A program made the translations under genes and the position numbers. A model generated the notes under the pieces. The model did not search any database. It was not told the origin of the DNA and was given only the letters and a program-made list of their open reading frames with translations. Shown here one piece after another: positions 8,225 through 14,863 of a stretch of DNA of 64,000 nt. Position 1 is the stretch's first letter. Every line of letters starts with the position of its first letter. The DNA comes from CAVQCX01 sp963711095 (GTDB taxonomy: Bacteria > Pseudomonadota > Gammaproteobacteria > Chromatiales > Chromatiaceae), in contig CAVQCX010000007.1 in NCBI GenBank assembly GCA_963711095.1, forward strand, positions 62,001 through 126,000, written 5' to 3'.

Positions 8225-8965
8225 CTACACCGGGTTGTTCAGAGCGTATGCCCGCCGTCCCTTATTGTGCTTTTGCGCTCGGACCTGTTCGCGGACGGAC
8301 ATCCACTCGGGCAGAAGGCGGCGCTCGATGTGTCGGGCCGCGTAAAGGATGACGGATACCAGACCGAGATAGACCAGGCCGGCGAGGAGGTAGGCCTTGA
8401 AATACTGGAAGTTCCGCCCTGCCAGCTCTTGCATCTGTGCGAAGAACTCGGTGTATTGGATGAGGAAGGCGACGGAGCTGTCCTTGAGGTTGAGAATGAC
8501 CTGGTTGGTCAGCCCCGGTACCGCCAGGCGCAGGGCCTGGGGCAAGGTGATAAGGCGAAATACCTGGAGGTTGCTGAAGCCTTGGGCGCGGGCGGCTTCC
8601 AGCTCGCTTGCGTCGATGCCGTTGTAGGCGCTCCGCAGGTAGCGTGCATTGTAGGCGGCGACGTTTAAGGTGAAGCCGATTACCGCGACGGTCAAAGGCG
8701 CGAGCCTGATCCCCCATTGGGGCAGCCCGTAGTACATCAGAAACAGGAGCACGATCAGGGGCGTGCCGATGAAAAAGGAAATGTACCCTTCCGTGAAGCG
8801 CCGCACCGGGCGGCTTGGGGAGAGGGAGAGGTAGAAGACGAGAACGCCACCCAGCAAGCCGGTAATGGTGATGATGCCACTCAGCAAAAGGGTATTGCCC
8901 AGGCCGCCCAGGATCTGCGGCCAGTACTCGATAACGTCTTCGAAGAAGGATAACAGACTGCTCAT
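8225..8965 (-). CDS. Polar amino acid ABC transporter permease
   Basis: A 246-residue inner-membrane protein of the His/Glu/Gln/Arg permease family. It shows the N-terminal GNTLLLSGIITITG, the FFIGTPLIVLLFLMYYGLP segment and the EAA loop ELEAARAQGFSNLQVFRLITLPQALRLAVPG that contacts the ATPase. About five membrane helices are visible. It is the last gene of a four-gene operon encoding a binding protein, two permeases and an ATPase, and probably forms a heterodimer with the other permease. The specific amino acid cannot be told from sequence. Confidence 0.92.
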   Translation of the reverse strand: MSSLLSFFEDVIEYWPQILGGLGNTLLLSGIITITGLLGGVLVFYLSLSPSRPVRRFTEGYISFFIGTPLIVLLFLMYYGLPQWGIRLAPLTVAVIGFTLNVAAYNARYLRSAYNGIDASELEAARAQGFSNLQVFRLITLPQALRLAVPGLTNQVILNLKDSSVAFLIQYTEFFAQMQELAGRNFQYFKAYLLAGLVYLGLVSVILYAARHIERRLLPEWMSVREQVRAQKHNKGRRAYALNNPV

Positions 8966-9025
8966 GGCGATCTAGGCAACCGAATGACCAAGCGCCGCAT
9001 TACCGCGTCCTCACGGACGTCCCGG

Positions 9026-9760
9026 TCATTCCGGTGCGGCTCCGTGGGAGAAGAACTCCCGGATGCGTGGATCGCCATGGCCGTTCAACAGCTCGTCGGG
9101 GGAGCCCTCAGCACGCACTACCCCTTCATCGAGAAACAGGAGGCGGTCGGCAATACCCCTGGCCAGGTACACGTCGTGGGTGACGCAGAGCATGGTGACT
9201 TTCTCCCGATACAGGCGGTGGATCATAGCCACGACCTCCCTCGCCATAACCGGATCGAGAGCGGAGGTGGGCTCGTCGAAAAAGACCACGGCCGGGTCCA
9301 TGGCCAGGGCTCGGGCGATGGCCACGCGCTGCTTTTCGCCGCCGGAGAGCTGAGCGGGGTACTTATCGGCGTGCCCCGCCATGTTCATCCGTTCCAGCTC
9401 GTGCATAGCCTTGTCCACGGCCTCGTTGGGGACCATACCGCGCAGCTTGCGCAGACCCAGGGTCACGTTCTCCAAGGCGCTGAGATGACGGTAGAGCGCG
9501 AACTGCTGGAAGACGAAGCCGATCTGGCGACGCAGGGCACGCACGTCCGTGCCCGGTTGCAGCACGTCCTCGCCGCGGAAATGCACTGCCCCGGAGTTGG
9601 GCTCTGTCAGGCGGTTGATGCACCGCAGCAGGGTGGATTTGCCGCAGCCGGATGGGCCCATGATGACCTTGACCTGACCTTCGCCAAGCTCGAGGTCCAC
9701 CCCCTGGAGCACGGGCTTTCCATCGAACGCCTTGGTCAATTGCCGGACTTGAAGAAGCAT
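9026..9760 (-). CDS. Polar amino acid ABC transporter ATP-binding protein
   Basis: A 244-residue ABC ATPase of the GlnQ/HisP group. Walker A is GPSGCGKST (about 36-44), the Q-loop is in FVFQQFALY, the signature is LSGGEKQRVAIARALAM, Walker B is VVFFDEPTSALDP and the H-loop is CVTHD. Length and motifs are complete. It lies between the two permease genes in the operon, 6 nt from the upstream one, and energises the importer at the cytoplasmic face. Confidence 0.95.
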   Translation of the reverse strand: MLLQVRQLTKAFDGKPVLQGVDLELGEGQVKVIMGPSGCGKSTLLRCINRLTEPNSGAVHFRGEDVLQPGTDVRALRRQIGFVFQQFALYRHLSALENVTLGLRKLRGMVPNEAVDKAMHELERMNMAGHADKYPAQLSGGEKQRVAIARALAMDPAVVFFDEPTSALDPVMAREVVAMIHRLYREKVTMLCVTHDVYLARGIADRLLFLDEGVVRAEGSPDELLNGHGDPRIREFFSHGAAPE

Positions 9761-9766
9761 AACGGC

Positions 9767-10420
9767 TCAGAGGGTATCGAACCCGGGTATGCGGAAACGC
9801 CGCTCCAGCGCCCGCACCAGGGCCAGCATGAGCTTGTAGATGCCGAAGTAGAGCAGGCCGATGGCCAGATAGATCTCCACGCCGCGCAGGGTAGTGGCTG
9901 CCAGGGCCATGGCCTGCTTCATGATCTCCGGAATGCCCACCGTGTAGGCGAAGGGCGAGTATTTGAGAACCGTCGTGAATTCGTTGAGCATTCCGGGTAC
10001 GGAAAAACGCAGCATCTGCGGCATCTCGATGGAAAAGAGCACCTGGCGGCGGCTCATGCCCATGGCTTCCGCCGCCATGATCTCGCTCTCATCGACGGCG
10101 TTCAGTGCGCCGCGAAATACCTCGGCCAGATAGGCGCCCGCAATCAGCCCCAGGCTGAGCATCATGGAGACCAGCGGTGGCAGCGCGAGGCCGAGGCCGG
10201 AGAGGCCGAAAAAGACGATGAACAGCAGCACGAGCACCGGTATGCCGCGAAAGACGTAGACGTAGACGGCCAGCAGCCGGTCGAGTGGCCCCAGATGCAT
10301 GCGCCCCAGCAGCGCCACCGCAATGCCGCTGATCAGGCCGGTGAGGATGCAGGCAAAGGTCACCAGCAGGGTGTAACCGGCCCCGCTGGCCAGCAGGGAG
10401 AGCAGCTGCAGAAAACTCAC
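9767..10420 (-). CDS. Polar amino acid ABC transporter permease
   Basis: A 217-residue His/Glu/Gln/Arg-type permease starting at GTG 10420 (MSFLQLLSLLASGAGYTLLV). It has YVYVFRGIPVLVLLFIVFFGL and the EAA loop ESEIMAAEAMGMSRRQVLFSIEMPQMLRFSVPG. It follows the binding-protein gene by 23 nt and precedes the ATPase gene by 6 nt, so it belongs to the same operon and is the presumed partner of the permease at 8225-8965. Confidence 0.92.
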   Translation of the reverse strand: MSFLQLLSLLASGAGYTLLVTFACILTGLISGIAVALLGRMHLGPLDRLLAVYVYVFRGIPVLVLLFIVFFGLSGLGLALPPLVSMMLSLGLIAGAYLAEVFRGALNAVDESEIMAAEAMGMSRRQVLFSIEMPQMLRFSVPGMLNEFTTVLKYSPFAYTVGIPEIMKQAMALAATTLRGVEIYLAIGLLYFGIYKLMLALVRALERRFRIPGFDTL

Positions 10421-10443
10421 AGTGGCTCAGGCGGGTGCGGTGG

Positions 10444-11184
10444 CTACTTGAGCCACTTGTCGACAATTGCCTTTAACTTCTCGGGTCCAAGCTCCGTCAG
10501 ATAGCGGTCGAAATCGACCCGGAGTGTGGAGCCCTTTGGGAAGGCATAGCCGAAACGGTCGAATCCGCTGAAGACGTAGCTGTCCTGCAGGGGTAGCTTC
10601 TTGCGATAGACGGAGGCTACGGTGCCGTCGACAAAGGCCAGGTCTATATTGCCGTTTTGTAGATCCGCCAGCACTTCGTTGTAGCTGGGATAGAGCTTGA
10701 CCTTGGACAGGGAATATATGCCCTTGGGCTCGAGGTTGTTCTTGATAAAGTCGGTGTACGCCATGCCGCGCGGATAGCCGATGACGTACTGTTTCAGCTG
10801 GCCCAGGTCGGTAATCCGGATATCGCGAGATTTGAGGCTCATCAGGTTCCATGTGTTGTCCAGATAGGGCTGGGAGAAGTCCATGACCTGCTTGCGCTTA
10901 TCGGTAATGGAGATGCCGGAGAACGCCACGTCGGCCTGGCCGCTGACTACGGCGCCGAGCATGCCTTGCCAGTCATAGGCGGTAATATCGAGGGTGCAGC
11001 CCCGGGACTTGCAGTAGCCTTCGAAAATCTCTAAGTCCAGGCCGGTAGTCTTGCCGTTTTCCTCGTAGAGGTTGGGCGGCGAAGCGGGCGAAACGGCAAC
11101 CCGAATTTCCTTGGCCGATTGCGGCTGGGAACAGCCGGCGATTAGCAGCAAGATCGCGCAGAGCGCGGCCATCCAGTTCTTCAT
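10444..11184 (-). CDS. Amino acid ABC transporter substrate-binding lipoprotein
   Basis: A 246-residue solute-binding protein (SBP family 3). The signal peptide ends in the lipobox LLIAGC (Cys18). The domain has IRVAVSPASPPNLYEENGKTTGLD, the DVAFSGISITDKRKQVMDFSQPY stretch typical of polar amino acid binding proteins, and LQNGNIDLAFVDG in the second lobe. The ATG at 11184 is chosen because the lipoprotein signal begins there; the 24 upstream codons do not look coding. First gene of the four-gene uptake operon. The ligand is unknown. Confidence 0.9.
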   Translation of the reverse strand: MKNWMAALCAILLLIAGCSQPQSAKEIRVAVSPASPPNLYEENGKTTGLDLEIFEGYCKSRGCTLDITAYDWQGMLGAVVSGQADVAFSGISITDKRKQVMDFSQPYLDNTWNLMSLKSRDIRITDLGQLKQYVIGYPRGMAYTDFIKNNLEPKGIYSLSKVKLYPSYNEVLADLQNGNIDLAFVDGTVASVYRKKLPLQDSYVFSGFDRFGYAFPKGSTLRVDFDRYLTELGPEKLKAIVDKWLK

Positions 11185-11744
11185 TCGATATTCTCGCTTC
11201 AAGCTTGGTGAGTCCCCCGAACGGACGGGGAGTAAAGCCGCCGATGGGCAGGACACACGGAAGAAAAATCAGCGTGCCTACCCCTTAGCGCTCCTTGCTG
11301 CGCCCGACGTTTGGGGAGAGCAAGGCTGCGGTTGGGAAATGGACCCGGCCGGGGAAGTCCCTCACGGCGCGCGAAGTGCCAACGCTGCCCTGGTAACCTG
11401 TCAGATGAGGCACCCGCGGTAGGGTCTCCCGTTTTCGTGCCTCGGTCAAGGGATAGGAGCTTGCTTTCAGCCGCCGAGGGCGGACAGCAGGCGAGTGCCC
11501 CCGGGACCGCGCCTCGCGCCCGTGTGCTAAGGCCTTTGCCGCACGACCCCCCCCGTGGTGAGCTTGTCGCGAGCCGGAAATGGCCCTGGGTGACGACTGC
11601 GTGCGTGATGTCCTTGACCCTTGTGTGATTTTATCCCGAACGGGCCTCGCGTGACGGCTCGGGGATCGGGCAATGGTGGTCCGGGGCTCGTAAGGCAGAG
11701 GGCTCTGCCCCGTTGCCCGGCCAGTCATCGTCTTGGGACGCCGT
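11185..11744. other. Intergenic region without supported genes
   Basis: This 560-bp stretch upstream of the ABC operon has several open frames, but none shows a family motif, a good ribosome site or a balanced composition. It contains a short inverted repeat GAGGCAC/GTGCCTC at about 11407-11444. It adjoins transposase and symporter debris, so it may be mobile-element-derived or contain a decayed structured RNA. I cannot assign it. Confidence 0.35.
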
Positions 11745-11831
11745 CTAGGAGCCTGTCGGGCGAGGGTCCCAGAGCCCGAGGCGGCGCAGGATCCGCTCGA
11801 TGACCAAGGGCGCGTCGATCAGCGACTCGAT
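11745..11831 (-). pseudogene. Transposase C-terminal fragment
   Basis: The minus strand reads IESLIDAPLVIERILRRLGL followed by WDPRPTGS and a stop at 11745. This resembles the C-terminal tail of insertion-sequence transposases ('PxVIERILxHLGLW'); the family cannot be fixed from 28 residues. It overlaps the end of the symporter fragment in another frame, indicating a recombination junction. Confidence 0.45.
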
Positions 11832-11955
11832 GCTGGAGCAAGCGCAATCGGCAGGTGAGGAAGAGATGCGTGCCGAGCAGGAGCGCCAGCATGGGCGGCC
11901 CCCACAGATAGCCGTTCAGCCAGGTGACGAAGTCGTGGACCGCTTGCGCAAGGGT
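11829..11955 (-). pseudogene. Sodium:alanine symporter (AGCS) N-terminal fragment
   Basis: One minus-strand frame reads LAQAVHDFVTWLNGYLWGPP followed by MLALLLGTHLFLTCRLRLLQ. This matches the N-terminus of AGCS-family sodium:alanine/glycine symporters (WLNG..WG.P...LLLGTGL..T.RLRF.Q). No start codon lies before it (a stop is in frame at about 11992) and homology ends after about 42 residues. It runs into the transposase tail, so it is a broken remnant. Confidence 0.55.
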
Positions 11956-12162
11956 GCCCGTCCCGATGTCTCGAGCCTGGGGAAGGGTCCCCTATTCTCA
12001 AGCGACGGGCAAGTGGGCGCCTCAGCCTGCTGCCGGGCGGCGCGCCAGGGTGCGCCTTAGGTAGATGCGCGGGCAGCGTGCGAGCGCCCCGCGGCGCCGG
12101 ACCTTGCCGAGCCTGCGCTAGCCGGGGATGTGCCGGCTGGTGCCGGTCATATCCCCCCAGGC

Positions 12163-12672
12163 TCATATCCCCCAGGCGGCCAGGGTCCAGCTCACGCCCC
12201 CGATGTCCACCTGGGGGAAGCTGCGACGAACCGCCGTCTCGATCTCCGCGACACGCCAGCGCGGCACGTCGACAAGCAGCAGGATCTCGCCGTGCTTGAG
12301 AGGGACGCGGCAGTCCTCCACGTGGAAGTGGGGGACGTGGCTGGCAAACCGGTAGCCGAGCAGGAAGGACAGGGTCATGAACGCCAGAGCCCCGGCGGCC
12401 CATCCCCAAGCCGCTGCCCAGAGCGCCAAGGCCAGTACCACCGCCGCGGCGAAGAACAGCCCCAGGTTCATGTCCCAAAGCCAGTGCTCCAGCTGCGCGC
12501 CCCAGGCGCTACGCTGGCGGATACTCGCCTCGGGCAGGCCACTGATCTCCACACCCACCTTGGCGATGGTGTGGATATGGTGTCGGCTCACGCGCCGCGC
12601 ACTGAGCTCCTTGACCACCGCCTCGGCCGTGGCGCGAGCGGGTGCAAGCATGTAAATGCGTCGCATGACCAT
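12163..12672 (-). CDS. Small inner membrane protein, DUF1269/YflT-like
   Basis: A 169-residue protein. The N-terminus MRRIYMLAPARATAEAVVKEL followed by RRVSRHHIHTIAKVGVEISGLPEA is typical of small gammaproteobacterial proteins that pair an 'alpha-beta stress-protein-like' domain with two central membrane helices (here about 93-135) and repeat the alpha-beta unit at the end (HVEDCRVPLKHGEILLLVDVP). The function is unknown. The start is ATG 12672, or ATG 12666 two codons later. It follows the 69-residue protein gene by 16 nt, so the two are probably co-transcribed. Confidence 0.65.
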   Translation of the reverse strand: MVMRRIYMLAPARATAEAVVKELSARRVSRHHIHTIAKVGVEISGLPEASIRQRSAWGAQLEHWLWDMNLGLFFAAAVVLALALWAAAWGWAAGALAFMTLSFLLGYRFASHVPHFHVEDCRVPLKHGEILLLVDVPRWRVAEIETAVRRSFPQVDIGGVSWTLAAWGI

Positions 12673-12688
12673 GGCGGCGGCAGTCCCG

Positions 12689-12898
12689 TCAGCCTTGCGC
12701 GACGTAGTCGTCAGTATCGTTTCCCTGGACCACCTTCGGGTCGTAGATCGGCATGTCCAGGTACATTCGTTTGGTCTCCTCGCTCTCGAAGTAGATCTCC
12801 AAGCCGTTGCGATCATCGCCCTCATCGACCCGCGGATGGTTCTGCGGGTCGGGCACGTCCCCCAGGGTGATCGGGTCAGTGGTGGTGCGGATATGCAT
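12689..12898 (-). CDS. Small acidic protein of unknown function
   Basis: A 69-residue acidic protein starting MHIRTTTDPITLGDVPDPQN. It has balanced composition unlike shadow frames and a clear GAGGAAC Shine-Dalgarno 6 nt before the ATG at 12898. It has no membrane segment and no known motif. The middle (GLEIYFESEETKRMYLDMPI) looks like a beta-alpha element. It is the first gene of a two-gene unit with the membrane protein. Confidence 0.65.
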   Translation of the reverse strand: MHIRTTTDPITLGDVPDPQNHPRVDEGDDRNGLEIYFESEETKRMYLDMPIYDPKVVQGNDTDDYVAQG

Positions 12899-13114
12899 GG
12901 GAATGTTCCTCGTGGGTTGCCTCAGTCCAATAACTTATAGAATAACCAAGGAAATTAGTCAAGAACTTCCCGCCCTCAATCTGACGCTGAAGACCAGGCG
13001 ACAGCGCTGCCCGGGGTCGTTGGCTTCGATACCCACGGGCGTGACAGTCCTGGCGCCCTGGCGAAACGTCGAGGCTGCAGACTGTGCGTGACGCCGTCCA
13101 TGGGGTCGGCTCAT

Positions 13115-13277
13115 CCTAAAAACCGCAGTTGGAACCGCCAAGACGCCAAGGACACAAAGGCAGACAAGCACCGAAAAGGAACCCGCTTCACCCAAAGGGT
13201 GACGCCCGTTTCCAGGAAATTTCCTTTAAAAAACATGGCGATCTTGGCGCCTTGGCGGTTCAAATGGCCTTTCTAGG
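13115..13277. mobile_element. MITE-like element of a second type
   Basis: A 163-bp element with long terminal inverted repeats. The left end CCTAAAAACCGCAGTTGGAA and the reverse complement of the right end, CCTAGAAAGGCCATTTGAAC, continue into GCCAAGACGCCAAGG versus GCCAAGGCGCCAAGA. It is flanked by CTCAT (13110-13114) and CTCAC (13278-13282), a near-perfect 5-bp duplication. The outermost bases match the 237-bp elements elsewhere in the window, suggesting mobilisation by a related transposase. It occupies most of the gap 12899-13413. Confidence 0.7.
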
Positions 13278-13413
13278 CTCACCCGTTGTGCGGGGGTCTC
13301 TCCGAGCAAGGGGCCGGTGCGGACGGGGTCGTGATCAGTCGCTGGCTCCGAACGCTGGACTACCATTAGCTTTATGGCCTTTCGTTCGGGACAAGCCCGA
13401 GGAGGAGCTCGCC

Positions 13414-13596
13414 ATGGTCGATCTTCCGTTCGATGCCCAGAGTGGCCCAAGCTGCGACGTCTGCCTGAAAGAGATCCCTGTGTCCGCAGCCGCCAGCGCC
13501 GAAGGTGTGGAATACGTTCTCCATTTTTTTGGGATCGAGTGCTATGACCAATGGCACAGGCAGCTTATCGAGCAGGACAAAGGAGACTCGCGATAA
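13414..13596 (+). CDS. DUF3330 family protein (Cys-rich, probable metal-binding)
   Basis: A 60-residue protein MVDLPFDAQSGPSCDVCLKE ending IEQDKGDSR. The CDVCLKEIP...HFFGIECYDQW pattern, two Cys followed by a later Cys in a small treble-clef-like unit, is the DUF3330 signature. An excellent GAGGAGGAG Shine-Dalgarno lies about 6 nt before the ATG at 13414. A longer reading frame upstream is ignored because it runs through the mobile element. Function unknown, possibly zinc binding. Confidence 0.75.
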   Translation: MVDLPFDAQSGPSCDVCLKEIPVSAAASAEGVEYVLHFFGIECYDQWHRQLIEQDKGDSR

Positions 13597-13611
13597 CGTG
13601 AATCCGGCGTC

Positions 13612-13680
13612 CCGAATGGCTCGGGCGGATCGCGCGTCGCGAATGACTCGGGGGGATTAGGACTCGGGGGGACTAGCGTG
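13612..13680. repeat. Short degenerate tandem repeat
   Basis: Three imperfect copies of a roughly 15-20-bp unit built on the core CTCGGGSGGA (GGCTCGGGCGGATC, GACTCGGGGGGATT, GACTCGGGGGGACT) lie between the DUF3330 gene and the converging yhhJ-like gene. There is no gene here. Confidence 0.4.
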
Positions 13681-13735
13681 CTCCGGACTGGCTTGGGGCT
13701 CGGCCGGGGGATTGGCCAGGGCGGGGAAGGTTGTC

Positions 13736-14860
13736 TCAGCCCCGCGTCAGACTCACGGTCTTTCGGAAGCGGGCCAGGGCCCCGGCGAAGAACAGGCCAC
13801 CGATGACCGCCACTGCCAGCAGGCTGGGCCAGACTGCGCCCAAACCGGCCCCGCGGAACAGCACCCCCTGGGCAAAGGCGACGAAGTGGGTGGCCGGGGA
13901 GAAGCGCATCACCCATTGGACGGGCTCGGGCATGCTGTCGAAAGGTGTGTTCGCGCCCGACAGCATGTAGATGACGAGGAACACCGGGATCGAGAGCAGC
14001 CCGAATTGGGGCATGGAGCGGGCCACGGTCGCGAGGAAGATGCCGATGGCGGTGAGCGAGAAGACATACAGGCCCATGCCCACCATGAACAGACCTATGG
14101 AGCCGGCCAGGGGCACCTCCAGCACGCCGCGCACCACCAGGATCAGTGACAACAGCGAGGCGATCATGATCACCGTGCCGTTGGACCAGATCTTGGCCAG
14201 CATAATCTCGGCCGGGGTCAGGGGCATGGCCAGCAGATGCTCGATGGTGCCGTGCTCGCGCTCGCGGATCACGGCCGCCCCGGTGAGCACGATGGCGAGC
14301 AGGGTGGTCTGGTTGACGATCTGCATGATGCCGAGGAACCAGGACGACTGGGTGTTGGGGTTGAAGCCGATGTGGGTAACCAGCGTCACCGGCATGCGCG
14401 GCTCGTCACGCACCCCGCTCAGGAAGGCGCGGGTCTCGTCGCCGATGATTTGCTCGATGTAGCCCGAGCCCAGGCCGGCCTGCGTCATCGCGGTAGCGTC
14501 CACGTTGAGCTGCACCCGGGGCCTCCTGCCCGCCAGCAGGTCGCGCTGGAAGTCCGGCGGTATGTCGAGCACGAAGGTGTAGCGCCCGCGCTCCATGGCG
14601 GGGTCGATCTGCTCGGTGCGCAGCTGGGCCGGGGGCTGGAAGTAGGGCTCGCGCAGCGCGTCCGTGATCTGGCGCGAGAGCGGCGAGCGGTCCTCGTCGA
14701 CGATCCCCATTGAGGCGTTCTCCAGCTCCAGGCGCACCCACTTGGCCGGGCTGTAGACCGCAATGCTGAAGGCATAGACGATCAGCAAGATCAGCACCGG
14801 GTCGTAGCGCAGGCTGTGAAATTCCTTCAGCCCCAGCCGGTAGACGTTGGACAGACGCAC
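13736..14860 (-). CDS. yhhJ: ABC-2 type transporter permease (YhhJ-like)
   Basis: A 374-residue ABC-2 membrane protein with an N-terminal helix (PVLILLIVYAFSIAVY), a large periplasmic loop (about 45-170) and five helices in the C-terminal half. Motif REREHGTIEHLLAMPLTPAEIMLAKI is the typical ABC-2 coupling helix. It begins 3 nt after the rbbA stop. The order hlyD-rbbA-yhhJ matches the E. coli yhiI-rbbA-yhhJ operon, so it should form an efflux or ribosome-associated ABC complex with those two proteins. This gene is intact, although both upstream genes carry frameshifts. Confidence 0.88.
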   Translation of the reverse strand: MRLSNVYRLGLKEFHSLRYDPVLILLIVYAFSIAVYSPAKWVRLELENASMGIVDEDRSPLSRQITDALREPYFQPPAQLRTEQIDPAMERGRYTFVLDIPPDFQRDLLAGRRPRVQLNVDATAMTQAGLGSGYIEQIIGDETRAFLSGVRDEPRMPVTLVTHIGFNPNTQSSWFLGIMQIVNQTTLLAIVLTGAAVIREREHGTIEHLLAMPLTPAEIMLAKIWSNGTVIMIASLLSLILVVRGVLEVPLAGSIGLFMVGMGLYVFSLTAIGIFLATVARSMPQFGLLSIPVFLVIYMLSGANTPFDSMPEPVQWVMRFSPATHFVAFAQGVLFRGAGLGAVWPSLLAVAVIGGLFFAGALARFRKTVSLTRG

Positions 14861-14863
14861 CGC

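Noticed and set aside
8984..10504. 506-codon plus-strand frame over the ABC operon
   Set aside because: It is complementary to the ATPase and permease genes, which carry full motifs; His/Gln-rich shadow translation.
11285..11728. 147-codon minus-strand frame upstream of the ABC operon
   Set aside because: Ser/Arg-rich peptide without a ribosome site or domain. It might lie over a structured RNA or intron remnant, but I see no domain V or other signature to support that.
13612..13680. Possible attachment or integration site
   Set aside because: The short CTCGGG repeats are degenerate, with no tRNA or integrase nearby.
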